A DNA stretch of 64,000 nucleotides from AP-15 sp963846635 (GCA_963846635.1 CAWJXM010000022.1:1-64000), one strand, 5' to 3'. Positions 1 through 9,027 are shown, counted from the first letter of the stretch. Notes: a model not told the origin generated them from the sequence alone. Translations and numbers: made by a program.

Positions 1-1181
1 GCGTGGATATCGTGCGTGCCCTCATAAGTGTTGACCGTCTCGAGGTTCATGAGGTGACGGATCACGTGGTACTCGTCGGATATGCCATTTCCGCCGTGCA
101 TGTCACGCGCCATCCGGGCGATGTCGAGCGCCTTGCCGGCATTGTTGCGCTTCAATAGTGAAATCATCTCGGGTGTCGCGCGGCCCTGATCCTTCAGGCG
201 CCCGAGGCGCAGGCAGGCGTTGAGGCCGAGGGTGATCTCGGTCTGCATGTCGACGAGCTTTTTCTGGATCAGCTGATTGGCGGCGAGCGGGCGTCCGAAT
301 TGGCGGCGTTCGAGAGTGTAGCTGCGGGCGGCATGCCAACAGAATTCGGCGGCGCCCATGGCACCCCAGGCGATGCCATAACGAGCATTGTTGAGACAGG
401 AGAATGGGCCGCGCAAGCCGCTGACCTCAGGCAGCAGGTTTTCCGCGGGGACGAAGACGTCGGCCATGACGATCTCGCCGGTGAGCGAGGTTCGCAGGCT
501 GAATTTCCCCTCGATCTTGGGCGTGCTCAGACCCGGCATGCCGCGTTCGAGTATAAAGCCGCGGATAACGCCGTCCTCGGTCTTGGCCCAGACGACGAGG
601 ACATCGGCAATCGGCGCGTTGGTGATCCACATCTTGGCGCCGTTGAGCCGATACCCGCCCGACACCGCCACCGCGCGGGTCGTCATTCCCGCCGGGTCCG
701 AGCCGTGATCGGGCTCGGTCAAACCAAAGCAGCCGACCCATTCGCCGGAAGCCAGTTTCGGCAGGTATTTCTGCCGCTGCGTCTCGGTGCCGAAATCATA
801 AATCGGATACATGACAAGGCTCGACTGCACGCTCAGCGCCGAGCGATAGCCGCTGTCGACGCGCTCGACCTCGCGAGCCACCAAGCCATAACAGACGTAA
901 TTGACCCCGGCGCAGCCATAGCCCTCGATCGTCGAGCCGAGAAAGCCGAGCGCGCCCATCTCATTCATGATCTCGCGATCAAAATATTCGCGCCGGTTCG
1001 CCTCGATCGCGCGCGGCAGCAGCTTTTCTTGGCAGTAGGCGCGGGCGCTGTCGCGCACCATGCGCTCGTCTTCGCTAAGCTCCTCTTCGAGCAGCAACGG
1101 ATCAGCCCAGTCGAAACGCTCCGCCGGGGTTGCTAAATTCGCGGAGGCGGAGCGCGGGGCGGGCGTAGCATTGGCTGGCAT
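1..1181 (-). CDS. gcdH: glutaryl-CoA dehydrogenase (acyl-CoA dehydrogenase family), 3' end cut by window edge
   Basis: Oxidative decarboxylation of glutaryl-CoA to crotonyl-CoA (FAD enzyme of lysine/tryptophan and aromatic catabolism). Reading the minus strand from an ATG at 1181 gives about 393 residues with no stop, beginning MPANATPAPRSA. It contains the acyl-CoA dehydrogenase signature GCFGLTEPDHGSDP, the segment GGNGISDEYHVIRHLMNLE and then NTYEGTHDIHA; the Glu of TYEGTHD is the family's catalytic base. The sequence around it is typical of GcdH rather than of medium-chain dehydrogenases. Full-length enzymes are about 395-405 residues, so only a few C-terminal residues are missing. The family assignment is firm; substrate specificity is inferred from motif similarity. 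Confidence 0.88.
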   Translation of the reverse strand, partial: MPANATPAPRSASANLATPAERFDWADPLLLEEELSEDERMVRDSARAYCQEKLLPRAIEANRREYFDREIMNEMGALGFLGSTIEGYGCAGVNYVCYGLVAREVERVDSGYRSALSVQSSLVMYPIYDFGTETQRQKYLPKLASGEWVGCFGLTEPDHGSDPAGMTTRAVAVSGGYRLNGAKMWITNAPIADVLVVWAKTEDGVIRGFILERGMPGLSTPKIEGKFSLRTSLTGEIVMADVFVPAENLLPEVSGLRGPFSCLNNARYGIAWGAMGAAEFCWHAARSYTLERRQFGRPLAANQLIQKKLVDMQTEITLGLNACLRLGRLKDQGRATPEMISLLKRNNAGKALDIARMARDMHGGNGISDEYHVIRHLMNLETVNTYEGTHDIH

Positions 1182-1320
1182 TGCGGACCTCGGCGCTGGG
1201 ATGGGGCGCCGAATATAACGCGGCCTCTCCTCTCCGCGCCATAGCTCCACCCCTGCGCCAAGCCAGACGGTAGACAACTCACTAGCGACGGTTGGCAAGC
1301 ACTGGCGGCTGGTGTTTGGG

Positions 1321-1764
1321 CTACTTTTTGATGCCGGACGATTGACGGCCAGCACCGCGGCCGAGCCCGATTTTTTTGGCAAAGGCCGAGCGCTGCTCGG
1401 CGTAATTGGGTGCTACCATCGGGTAATCCGGCGGCAATCCCCAACGCGCCCGATACTCGTCGGGTGTCAGGTTGTAAGTCGAACGCAAATGCCGCTTTAG
1501 CATCTTTAGTTTCTTGCCGTCTTCAAGACAAATCAAGAAATCGGGCGTAATCGATTTGCGGATCGGCACAGCCGGCTTTGCCGGTTCGGGTGTTGGCTCG
1601 AGGGCTGGTCCTTCCAGTCCCTTTAACGAGTGATAAACAGCATTGATTACCTCGGCCAGCTGCGTCGTCGGCAAGGTGTTGTTGCTAACATAAGCGGCGA
1701 CCACGTCTGCGGTCATCCGCAACAATTCTTCTTCCGCCATTTTTGGCGCTACTGTTTCCGCCAT
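1321..1764 (-). CDS. Ros/MucR family transcriptional regulator
   Basis: DNA-binding regulator of the Ros/MucR type (147 aa), a family that controls exopolysaccharide, motility and cell-cycle genes in alphaproteobacteria. An N-terminal oligomerisation-like helical region (residues 10-50) precedes the zinc-finger-like core SITPDFLICLEDGKKLKMLKRHL and the conserved tail YRARWGLPPDYPMVAPNYA. In classical Ros the finger is C2H2; here only Cys79 and His92 are in place, with Asp82 at the second Cys position and Ser/Thr where the last His would be. Other MucR homologues also vary at these sites. GAGG lies just upstream of ATG 1764; a second ATG at 1740 is less well placed. Monocistronic, with a free upstream region of 360 bp. 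Confidence 0.9.
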   Translation of the reverse strand: MAETVAPKMAEEELLRMTADVVAAYVSNNTLPTTQLAEVINAVYHSLKGLEGPALEPTPEPAKPAVPIRKSITPDFLICLEDGKKLKMLKRHLRSTYNLTPDEYRARWGLPPDYPMVAPNYAEQRSAFAKKIGLGRGAGRQSSGIKK

Positions 1765-2124
1765 CTTTCGCCTCGAAAAGCCTAAATGTGCCCGTATATG
1801 GTGATAATTACCGCACGAATATCTTGTGTCAACGGAAACCTATAAGGGAGCAGTAGCTGTAATTGGCCGCAAGCGTCACCGACTTGACGAAGCTCCCGAC
1901 CGAACTCTCTGTTGCTGCCGGCTACCCTGCTCGGCGCAGATTCAGCCGGCATTTTTCACAGCACAGCGTCGCCCTTGCTGCGATTTAGCCGATTTGTGGT
2001 AGGCGGTTGGCAGGCAAAACCGAAATATGGTAGATTTACATTATGTTTGTTTAGGAGGACCGGCGAATCGAACGGCGCCGGTTAGCGTTACGGTTTTCCT
2101 ATCCTTTTTTAGTCACGAGGCAGA
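1765..2124. other. gene-free divergent intergenic region
   Basis: This 360-bp stretch separates the divergent mucR-like gene and glyA and must hold both promoters. It is more AT-rich near 1790-1830 and 2020-2050 than its flanks. I see no convincing ORF, no repeat and no confident sigma70 box; a small reading frame at 2027-2254 overlaps the start of glyA out of frame and is not supported. Confidence 0.5.
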
Positions 2125-3435
2125 ATGGCATTCAGGCAACGATCCAGCGCAGGCGTTGATTGCGGCCGTTCCGTGGACCTGGCCGCAAGCGATCCGGAAG
2201 CCGCCGCCGCGATTGCGGGTGAGCTCTCGCGCCAGCAGTCGCAGATCGAGCTGATCGCGAGTGAGAATATTGTATCGAACGCGGTCCTCCAAGCCCAGGG
2301 TTCGGTTCTCACCAACAAATACGCAGAAGGCTATCCGGGGCGTCGCTATTACGGCGGTTGCGAGTTTGTCGATATTGCCGAGCTGCTAGCCCTCGACCGC
2401 GCCAAGCGGCTCTTCGGGTGCACCTTTGCCAATGTGCAACCGCATTCGGGGGCGCAGGCCAACCAGGCAGTGTTTCTTGCATTGCTGAGCCCGGGCGACA
2501 CAATCCTCGGCATGTCGCTGGCCGCCGGTGGGCATCTGACCCATGGCGCGCGTCCCAATGTGTCGGGCAAATGGTTCAACGCTGTCGCGTATGGCGTCCG
2601 CCGCGACGACGAGCGGATTGATTTCGACGAAGTCGAGCGTTTGGCGCGCGATCATCGTCCAAAGCTCATTATCGCCGGTGGCAGCGCCTATTCGCGGATC
2701 ATCGATTTTGCCCGCTTTCGCGCGATCGCCGACGAGATCGGGGCGTATCTGATGGTGGATATGGCGCACTTTGCCGGGCTCGTGGCTGGCAGAGTGCATC
2801 CGAGCCCACTGCCCCATGCCCATGTCGTGACCACGACGACCCACAAGACGTTACGCGGTCCGCGCGGTGGCATGATCCTGTCCGCAGATGAGGACTTCGG
2901 GCGGCGGATCAACGCCGCCGTCTTTCCGGGCTTGCAAGGTGGCCCACTAATGCACGTGATCGCCGCGAAGGCAGTGGCCTTCGGCGAGGCGTTGCAGCCT
3001 GCTTTCGCTCGTTACGCTGCCACCGTGGTTGAAAATGCCCGGGTTCTGGCTGAGACATTGGCACAAGCCGGGCTGGCGATCGTCTCGGGCGGAACGGATA
3101 CCCATCTGCTGCTGGTCGATTTGCGCCCGCTCGGACTGACCGGCCGCGACGCGGAATTGGGCCTCGAACGCGCCGGGATCACCTGCAACAAAAATGGCAT
3201 CCCGTTCGATCCGGAACGACCGACCATCACCTCCGGCATCCGGCTGGGCTCCCCAGCCGCCACCTCGCGCGGCTTTGGCGTCGCTGAATTCCGCGCCATC
3301 GGCCGGATGATCGTCGAGGTGCTGCAGGAGCTTGCCCGCGGTCGCGGCGATAATGGTGCCGCCGAGGCGCGGGTGCGTGAGGAGGTCCGGGCACTGTGCA
3401 CCCAATTTCCGATCTATCAGCAGACGGGTCCCTGA
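2125..3435 (+). CDS. glyA: serine hydroxymethyltransferase
   Basis: PLP enzyme converting serine and tetrahydrofolate to glycine and 5,10-methylene-THF; cytosolic, central to one-carbon metabolism. The 436-aa product contains the SHMT landmarks LIASENIVS, NKYAEGYPGRRYYGG, and the PLP-lysine motif TTTTHKTLRGPRGG with the Schiff-base Lys at residue 241. Length is close to the family norm (about 420). GAGG sits 6-7 bases before ATG 2125. nrdR follows after 27 bases and ribD overlaps nrdR, so the three are probably one transcript, a common alphaproteobacterial order. Confidence 0.96.
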   Translation: MAFRQRSSAGVDCGRSVDLAASDPEAAAAIAGELSRQQSQIELIASENIVSNAVLQAQGSVLTNKYAEGYPGRRYYGGCEFVDIAELLALDRAKRLFGCTFANVQPHSGAQANQAVFLALLSPGDTILGMSLAAGGHLTHGARPNVSGKWFNAVAYGVRRDDERIDFDEVERLARDHRPKLIIAGGSAYSRIIDFARFRAIADEIGAYLMVDMAHFAGLVAGRVHPSPLPHAHVVTTTTHKTLRGPRGGMILSADEDFGRRINAAVFPGLQGGPLMHVIAAKAVAFGEALQPAFARYAATVVENARVLAETLAQAGLAIVSGGTDTHLLLVDLRPLGLTGRDAELGLERAGITCNKNGIPFDPERPTITSGIRLGSPAATSRGFGVAEFRAIGRMIVEVLQELARGRGDNGAAEARVREEVRALCTQFPIYQQTGP

Positions 3436-3462
3436 CCCAGCGAAAAACGGGAGGAGCAGCAC

Positions 3463-3921
3463 ATGCGCTGTCCGTTCTGTGGAGCCGACGACACGCAGGT
3501 CAAGGATTCGCGTCCGACCGATGATCGCGGGGCGATCCGACGGCGCCGCTTTTGCCCAAACTGCACGGCGCGGTTTACGACTTTCGAGCGCGTGCAATTG
3601 CGCGAGCTGACCGTGGTCAAGAAGGACGGCCGGCGCCAGCCCTTCGACCGCGACAAGCTGGCACGTTCGATTTATGTCGCGATTCGCAAGCGCCCGGTCG
3701 AACCCGATCGGGTCGAGCGTATCATCAATTCGCTGGTCCGCCAGCTGGAAAGCTCGGGTGAGACCGATATCCCGAGCGACATGATCGGCGGGCTGGTCAT
3801 GGAAGCGCTATCCAGTCTCGACCAAGTCGCCTACATCCGCTTTGCATCGGTTTATCGCAATTTCCGCGAGGCCAAGGATTTCGGCGAGTTTGTCGGGCGG
3901 ATCGCCGCGGATGGCGAGTGA
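3463..3921 (+). CDS. nrdR: transcriptional repressor NrdR
   Basis: Nucleotide-sensing repressor of ribonucleotide reductase operons. The 152-aa product has the N-terminal zinc ribbon (Cys3, Cys6, Cys31, Cys34; MRCPFC and RRFCPNC) followed by an ATP-cone domain starting VVKKDGRRQPFDRDKL near residue 50 and ending before the C-terminal VAYIRFASVYRNF. Length is standard. GGGAGGAG lies 8-9 bases before the ATG. Located between glyA and ribD with an 11-base overlap into ribD, so translation is probably coupled. Confidence 0.97.
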   Translation: MRCPFCGADDTQVKDSRPTDDRGAIRRRRFCPNCTARFTTFERVQLRELTVVKKDGRRQPFDRDKLARSIYVAIRKRPVEPDRVERIINSLVRQLESSGETDIPSDMIGGLVMEALSSLDQVAYIRFASVYRNFREAKDFGEFVGRIAADGE

Positions 3922-5020
3922 GGCAGGCAGTCGCGATGATTGGCCGGCCGATCGATACACCGATCTGCGCTGGATGCGCGCGGCGTTGGCACTCGCGCGC
4001 CGCGGCCTCGGCAATGTCTGGCCGAACCCGGCGGTCGGCTGCGTCATCGTCGCCGAGGGTCTGGTCGTCGGACGCGGTTGGACCCAACCCGGCGGGCGGC
4101 CGCATGCCGAGACTGAGGCATTGTGCCGGGCTGGATCTAAGGCGCGCGGCGCCACCGCCTATGTCAGCCTCGAACCGTGCAGTCATTGGGGGCGAACGCC
4201 GCCTTGCGCGGATGCGCTAATCGAGGCCGGCCTCGCTCGGGTCGTCATCGGGCTTGAAGATCCTGATCCGCGGGTCGCGGGCGCCGGGATCAGCCGCCTG
4301 CGCGCGGCTGGTATCGCAGTCGAGACCGAAATCGGCGCCGCTGAGGCGGCCGAGGTCAATGCCGGCTTTCTGAGGCGTGAGCGGCTTGGGCGGCCGCTCG
4401 TCACCCTCAAGCTCGCGACCTCGCTCGACGGCAAGATCGCCACCGGCACCGGCGAGAGCCGCTGGATTACCGGACCGCTCGCCCGCGCTTCGACCCACAA
4501 GCTGCGCGCCGAGCACGATGCGATCATGGTCGGAACCGGCACGGTGCTTGCCGACGATCCTCAGCTGACCTGCCGACTGCCGGCGCTCGGCCATTATTCG
4601 CCGGTTCGCATCGTGCTTGACCGGAATTTGCGCATCCCGCCTGCAGCGCATGTGATCGCCGAGGCGCGGGAGACCCCAACTTGGGTGCTGACCCTGCGCT
4701 CTGCCAACAATGCCAGCCGAGAGGCCTTTCTCGACCGCGGGGCTATTCTGATCGAGGTCGATCCCGATGCTGCGGGCCGGATCGATCTCGTTGCCGCATT
4801 TCGGGCACTCGGCGCGCGCGGTCTGACCCGAGTTCTGGTCGAGGGCGGGGGCCGCCTCGCCGCCGCATTGCTCGAAGCCCGCCTCGTCGATCGGCTGGTC
4901 TGGATGCATGCCCCGCTCGTCATCGGTGCGGACGGCATCCCGGCAATCGCTGCCTTTGGGCTTCGCGCATTGGCCGACGCCGCCGGTTTTGAGAAGGATC
5001 ACGACCGAAACCATCGGTGA
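3911..5020 (+). CDS. ribD: bifunctional riboflavin biosynthesis protein RibD (3' end out of frame)
   Basis: Diaminohydroxyphosphoribosylaminopyrimidine deaminase plus 5-amino-6-(5-phosphoribosylamino)uracil reductase of the riboflavin pathway. From ATG 3911 (overlapping nrdR's stop) residues 20-145 form the deaminase with zinc ligands His65, Cys90 and Cys99 and catalytic Glu67 (HAE ... EPCSHWGRTPPC); residues about 150-360 form the reductase (TLKLATSLDGKIATGTGESRW). A longer frame starting at 3842 lies inside nrdR and is less likely. The visible frame stops at 5020, but dropping one base in the run at 4990-4995 restores the expected tail ERITTETIGDDVVSTFRASE and a stop at 5054. The break is one of seven single-base excesses in this window and is probably a sequence error. 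No other rib gene is adjacent. Confidence 0.93.
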   Translation: MASEAGSRDDWPADRYTDLRWMRAALALARRGLGNVWPNPAVGCVIVAEGLVVGRGWTQPGGRPHAETEALCRAGSKARGATAYVSLEPCSHWGRTPPCADALIEAGLARVVIGLEDPDPRVAGAGISRLRAAGIAVETEIGAAEAAEVNAGFLRRERLGRPLVTLKLATSLDGKIATGTGESRWITGPLARASTHKLRAEHDAIMVGTGTVLADDPQLTCRLPALGHYSPVRIVLDRNLRIPPAAHVIAEARETPTWVLTLRSANNASREAFLDRGAILIEVDPDAAGRIDLVAAFRALGARGLTRVLVEGGGRLAAALLEARLVDRLVWMHAPLVIGADGIPAIAAFGLRALADAAGFEKDHDRNHR

Positions 5021-5085
5021 CGATGTCGTTTCGACTTTTCGGGCATCCGAATAGCTCGTTACCGCCGCCCGCGCACCCCCTCCTC

Positions 5086-5142
5086 CCGGACTTGATCCGG
5101 TGATCCGCAGGTCTCTCCCTCTCGCCGCTGGCGGGGAGAGGG
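5086..5142. repeat. palindromic intergenic repeats between convergent genes
   Basis: Two short palindromes lie between ribD and the convergent MetE-like gene. CCGGACTTGATCCGG (5086-5100) is the short palindrome found intergenically in many alphaproteobacteria; relatives occur at 17211-17226 and around 30890-30903. The second, at 5117-5142, has arms CCCTCTC-GCC and GGC-(GG)-GAGAGGG and could act as a bidirectional terminator. Confidence 0.6.
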
Positions 5143-5159
5143 TTGGGGTGAGGGGCCAG

Positions 5160-6335
5160 CTAGGCGCGGCCCCATAATTCGCGGGTTGCAAGCCGGGCGC
5201 CTTCGCCGAGTGCGGCGAGCTTGGCCCACACGACGGTCGGATGCACCTCGCAGGTCGTCGAGAAGCTGGCAAAGCCGCAATCGGCACCGGCAATTATATT
5301 CTCACGCCCGACAACCTGCGCGAAGCGGCCGATGCGCTGGGCGATCGCTTCGGGGTGCTCAACGAAATTGGAGCCGTGTGTGATGACGCCGGGGATCAAT
5401 GCCTTCCCCGCCGGCAATCTGACCTCCTCCCACACGCGCCATTCGTGCTCGTGGCGCGGATTGCCGGCCTCGAACGAGTAGGCGCCGGCATCAATTCGCA
5501 GCATGATATCGACAATGTGCTTCAATTCGAGGTCGTGCACGCGCGGGCCCATATTGATGCCGTAGCAGGTGTGATAGCGCACCCGCTCGGCCGCGATGCC
5601 GGCGAGCGCGTGATTGAGCAGCTCGACCGTGGCGCTTGCCCAATTGCGGCATTGCGCAATATCGAGTTCAGGGTGCGTCGTGTAATGGCTCGCCAGCTGC
5701 GGGTCGTCGATTTGCAGCACGAGGCCGGCATCGACAATCGTCCGGTATTCCTCGCGCAGCGCATCGGCAATCGCGACCCGGAACTCCTCCTCGGTGTTGT
5801 AATATTCGTTTTTGTTCCATCCGGCGAGCTGCGCCGGCGAAACCGCCGGCATAAATGCTTCTTCGTATTGCACATGCGCCAGCGCCGCCTTCAGATTGTC
5901 GATGTCGCGGGCCAGCGCCTTCTGTCCTTTATAGGCGATGGGGCCGGTGCACACCCATTGGGTGCGCTGGGCGCCGCCAGCGGCACCCGGCATCTGCGCC
6001 GCCCAGGCGTAATATTCGGGGAACGCGAGATGCTCGCGTGAGCGCGCCCAGGTGCCCTCGCGGCGAGCATTGAGACGCGCTTCGAGGCCAGTGAGGCGCT
6101 CATTGACATAGGGGATGAAGCCAAAACGCCCCATCTCGCCATCGGCGACGACATCGATGCCGGCTGCCGCCTGCTTTTCGACGATTTCGGCAACCGCACT
6201 TTTGACGCGGGCGGCAAATGCGTCCGCATCAAACGCTGCGCCTTGCTCCTTTGCCTGGATCATCGCCAACAGATCCGGCGGCCGCGGCAGGCTGCCGACA
6301 TGGGTGGTCAAAATCCGCTCGGTGCTGCGCTTCAT
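5160..6335 (-). CDS. cobalamin-independent methionine synthase II family protein (MetE C-terminal-like)
   Basis: Homologue of the zinc-dependent C-terminal barrel of MetE and of epoxyalkane:coenzyme M transferases; methyl or alkyl donor and acceptor are unknown. From ATG 6335 the protein is 391 aa and begins MKRSTERILTTHVGSLPRP, the usual family start. Candidate zinc ligands are the His and Cys of RYHTCYGINMG and the Cys of IAGADCGFAS; DGEMGRFGF and LQIDDPQLA are family motifs. GGGAGG precedes this ATG at good spacing. An upstream in-frame extension to 6440 is encoded by a palindromic repeat and was rejected as the start. It lacks the N-terminal folate half of MetE, so a full methionine synthase role is not assumed. 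Confidence 0.88.
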   Translation of the reverse strand: MKRSTERILTTHVGSLPRPPDLLAMIQAKEQGAAFDADAFAARVKSAVAEIVEKQAAAGIDVVADGEMGRFGFIPYVNERLTGLEARLNARREGTWARSREHLAFPEYYAWAAQMPGAAGGAQRTQWVCTGPIAYKGQKALARDIDNLKAALAHVQYEEAFMPAVSPAQLAGWNKNEYYNTEEEFRVAIADALREEYRTIVDAGLVLQIDDPQLASHYTTHPELDIAQCRNWASATVELLNHALAGIAAERVRYHTCYGINMGPRVHDLELKHIVDIMLRIDAGAYSFEAGNPRHEHEWRVWEEVRLPAGKALIPGVITHGSNFVEHPEAIAQRIGRFAQVVGRENIIAGADCGFASFSTTCEVHPTVVWAKLAALGEGARLATRELWGRA

Positions 6336-6365
6336 CGGGTTCCTCCCTTCAGCCGAGCTTAGAAT

Positions 6366-6430
6366 GGGTTGAGCGGGAGCGAAACCCGTCATCTGCCACC
6401 TCGGTGGTGGGTTTCGCCCCCGCTCAACCC
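6366..6430. repeat. long palindromic repeat with GGGTTGAGCG arms
   Basis: Two 22-base arms (6366-6387 and 6409-6430) are nearly perfect inverted copies, each carrying GGTTGAGC and GAAACCC. Translated on the minus strand it gives the typical artefact peptide VGWVERGRNP seen at the false N termini of many proteobacterial annotations. It sits between the divergently placed 5' end of the MetE-like gene and the 3' end of the peroxidase gene. Confidence 0.7.
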
Positions 6431-6466
6431 ACCCTACCAAATTACCGGAACTGGGCGGCGGACGGA

Positions 6467-7942
6467 TCAGGCCGTCAAGACGGTGCGCAGCGCGCTGAGA
6501 GACGGCATAAAGAAATAGCCGGCGGCGGTCAGAGTGACGAATTGTTGCGGCAGTTGGAGGGTGGTGCGCCGGCTGCCAGCCGGATAGTTGGGATAGGGCT
6601 CGTCCATCATGCGCGCGCCTTGGCCGGGCGCCTGCCCGATGATCGGGTCATAACCCGGGGTGACGGGGCCTCCGCCGGGCCGTGTCTTGCCATCGACAAA
6701 CTCGGGGTTGTTGGCGTAATTGCGCTGGATGTACTCGAACTGGCGCTCGATCGAAGTTTGATAGCACACGAACATCAGCCCGCGGCTGTGCCGGGTCACG
6801 GTTTCGCCCGGCTCGACCTCTGGCCCGAACGGGATCCCGGCGCGGATGATGCGATGGCGCTGCGCCTCCGCCAGGCTGCCAGTGTCGTCGCGGGGATATA
6901 CCTTGCGGATATGCGCCGCATACGGGCAGCGGCGCTGCAGCGGGTCGTCGGCGTACGCGAAATAGTTGTTGCGATTGTTGTCGGCGCCTAGTCTGTGGTC
7001 GTCGCGCAACGGGGCAAGCTCCATGGGAGCGCCGCTTTTCCAGCGGCCGATCATGCGGGCGGCCAGCAACTCCCGGTCCATGCCGAGCCGAGCCGCCTGT
7101 TGGGCAACAAATCGGCGAAACTCCGGCACTTTCTGCTCGAGCCTGCGGAAGACCATGAACGAGCCGTTTTTCATCCACGGCGCTGCCATTTCTGGCGGCG
7201 GCCCTGGTTTGACCGGATCGTCCGGATGTTGGCCCGGATAGCCGAACACGAATTCCCCCGGCCAGATAAGATCCTGCCCCGGCAACCCTTGATCAGGCCG
7301 GTAGGTCGGCTTTGACGACCGCGTCAGCCCGCGTATCCCCGGCTGCGACACGCCGTCGAGAAACCCAAAATGCTCGTGCCCGCGCTCTTTGCCGGGCCGC
7401 ACATGGCCGATCTCCGAATATACGACCTTGATCGACCCGCCGAGCAAACGAAGCAGCTCGTTCGAATACGACACAACCGAAGCGCGATCGCGTCCGGTGA
7501 CCAGAAAAACACCGTCAATTCGATCCGAAACAAAGCTCTCTAACCATTTGGACTTGGGCGGATCGTTAAGAGTGGCGATCGTATCCTCGTGGTCCGCTCC
7601 CCTTTCAAACGCTTGAATAAGTTTTGGCCGTTTGATGCCGACGATGCGGTTTAAGCCGTGGTTGGTAAAGCCCAGATTGAACCCGCAAATCACCCTCCCT
7701 GGTCGCAGTCCTAGATATTTAAGGCTTTCAATTTCACGTTCTTGCTGCCTTACCCACTCTAAGTTGCTTATTTTCGGCGCGATAAGAGCTGGTAAGAAGC
7801 CCCGAAACGTTGCCACGTCAATTACTTTAAAAAAAATAAAGTTCTCCGTATTCTTTTGCAATCCTTGCAGGACATCACCTTGGATCTCGTTCAAATCCAA
7901 GCTCCCCGGCCTCACTGACGCGAGTGTCCCATATCGGGGCAA
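6467..7942 (-). CDS. DyP-type heme peroxidase
   Basis: Dye-decolorizing peroxidase family (491 aa), a cytosolic or encapsulated heme peroxidase acting on phenolics and dyes. Visible landmarks are GFLDGVSQPGIRG near residue 200 (the GxxDG motif with the distal Asp), the Arg of ETVTRHSRGLMFV, and the proximal-His region CPYAAHIRKVYPR. Length is in the range of the longer DyP subclasses. No signal peptide or encapsulin partner is visible. The start is abnormal: the frame begins with TTG at 7942, exactly at the edge of an IS1595-type element, so the ancestral ribosome-binding region was moved away by the insertion. TTG may be the ancestral start (GGGA lies 8 bases upstream in the reconstructed sequence); GTG 7915 is an alternative. 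The 5' part of the gene is AT-richer than its 3' part. Confidence 0.87.
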   Translation of the reverse strand: MPRYGTLASVRPGSLDLNEIQGDVLQGLQKNTENFIFFKVIDVATFRGFLPALIAPKISNLEWVRQQEREIESLKYLGLRPGRVICGFNLGFTNHGLNRIVGIKRPKLIQAFERGADHEDTIATLNDPPKSKWLESFVSDRIDGVFLVTGRDRASVVSYSNELLRLLGGSIKVVYSEIGHVRPGKERGHEHFGFLDGVSQPGIRGLTRSSKPTYRPDQGLPGQDLIWPGEFVFGYPGQHPDDPVKPGPPPEMAAPWMKNGSFMVFRRLEQKVPEFRRFVAQQAARLGMDRELLAARMIGRWKSGAPMELAPLRDDHRLGADNNRNNYFAYADDPLQRRCPYAAHIRKVYPRDDTGSLAEAQRHRIIRAGIPFGPEVEPGETVTRHSRGLMFVCYQTSIERQFEYIQRNYANNPEFVDGKTRPGGGPVTPGYDPIIGQAPGQGARMMDEPYPNYPAGSRRTTLQLPQQFVTLTAAGYFFMPSLSALRTVLTA

Positions 7943-8971
7943 AGGCTTATTGCTTTGCTTCCGGTGAGATCAGCATGTTGTAGGTGAGCGGTGGGTGGCC
8001 GGCGGCAATGCCGAGCAGTGATCGGAACCCGGCATGACGGGTTCGGCGGCGGTTGAAGCGGAACACGAACTCGTCGAGATAGGATTGCAGATGACGGCGG
8101 CGCAGGCCGTGGTAGACGCCCAGGGCCCAGACTTTGAGGTTGGCGAAGATGCGGTGGATCCAGGGCAGGACGACATGGGCGGCGATCTTGCCGATGACAT
8201 GCGGATCGTGCGCGACGCCGGGGGCGCCGGGGTAAGCCGACCATCCGTCGGTCGTGGCGGTGGTCCCCGGCGCGAGGTTGTCGGCAATAAAGGGATGCAG
8301 GCTGGCGGCCGCGTAGTCGGGCACCGCGGCGAGACGGATGCGGCCAGGACCGCCATCCTCGACCTCGACCGCGCCGACGACGAGGATCTTGCCCTGGTGA
8401 CTGCGCCCACCGCCGCCGCTCACGGGATCATGCTGGCTGCGGCACGCGATCGCGGTTTCGTCGACCTCGACCAAGCCGGCCAACGGGCTGCGGTCCGGGG
8501 CGACCATGCTGCTGCGCAGCTTGGCGCAGAGCAGCCATGCCGACTTGTACGAGCCGAGGGCGAGCTGGCGTTGCAGTTGCAGCGCCGAGATGCCGTTGGA
8601 ATGGGTCGCCATCAGATAGGCCGCCCAAAACCAGATGGTCAGCGGCAGCTTGGATTGATGCATGATGGTGCCGGCGGTCACCGAGGTCTGCCGGCGGCAT
8701 TGAGCGCATTCCCAGGTCCACGGCTTGGTGTGCAATTCCCAGGCCCTGCCATTGCCGCAGCCGGGGCAGACAAAGCCATTGGGCCAGCGCACCGCGAACA
8801 GGTATCCGACGCACGCCGCCTCATCCGGGAAGCGCTGCTGAAACTCGATCAAGGAGCCGGGAAGCGCGGTCACACCAGCCTCGCGAACATGTGTTCGATG
8901 TTTGTTCTTAACACCGATCCGCAGTCCCCACCACAACTAATTGAACCGCCGGACGCAGAGGGATAAGCCCT
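7942..8971 (-). mobile_element. IS1595-family insertion sequence with 8-bp target duplication
   Basis: Element of about 1030 bp carrying one transposase gene. TCGGGGCA occurs at 7934-7941 and again at 8972-8979, fitting the 8-bp duplication of this family. The ends match as imperfect inverted repeats: AAGGCTTATTGCTTTGC at the left and AGGGCTTATCCCTCTGC at the right (reverse complement). It is inserted directly upstream of the DyP gene. Confidence 0.82.
7947..8936 (-). CDS. IS1595-family transposase
   Basis: About 310-330 aa. N-terminal zinc ribbon with CPGC at GFVCPGCGNGRAW and CAQC at WECAQCRRQTS, then the ISXO2-like DDE core: Asp of VEVDETAI, Asp of TTDGWSAY, and the final acidic/Asn position in LDEFVFRFNRR. 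The first 20 codons are unlike the family, so the true start is probably an internal GTG near the sequence VTALPGSLIEFQQRFPDE. The gene fills its element and ends inside the left inverted repeat. Confidence 0.9.
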   Translation of the reverse strand: MWWGLRIGVKNKHRTHVREAGVTALPGSLIEFQQRFPDEAACVGYLFAVRWPNGFVCPGCGNGRAWELHTKPWTWECAQCRRQTSVTAGTIMHQSKLPLTIWFWAAYLMATHSNGISALQLQRQLALGSYKSAWLLCAKLRSSMVAPDRSPLAGLVEVDETAIACRSQHDPVSGGGGRSHQGKILVVGAVEVEDGGPGRIRLAAVPDYAAASLHPFIADNLAPGTTATTDGWSAYPGAPGVAHDPHVIGKIAAHVVLPWIHRIFANLKVWALGVYHGLRRRHLQSYLDEFVFRFNRRRTRHAGFRSLLGIAAGHPPLTYNMLISPEAKQ

Positions 8972-9027
8972 TCGGGGCAATAGCGATTCCCACGTATCGT
9001 CAGTGTTCCGATGCCAATCAGCTCTTA

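Noticed and set aside
300..1136. Long + strand open frame of 278 codons
   Set aside because: It is antisense to the glutaryl-CoA dehydrogenase gene, whose protein is clearly conserved; the frame has no ribosome-binding site or recognisable domain.
6336..6440. 35-residue N-terminal extension of the MetE-like protein
   Set aside because: Encoded by a palindromic repeat; the conserved family start and a GGGAGG site are at 6335.
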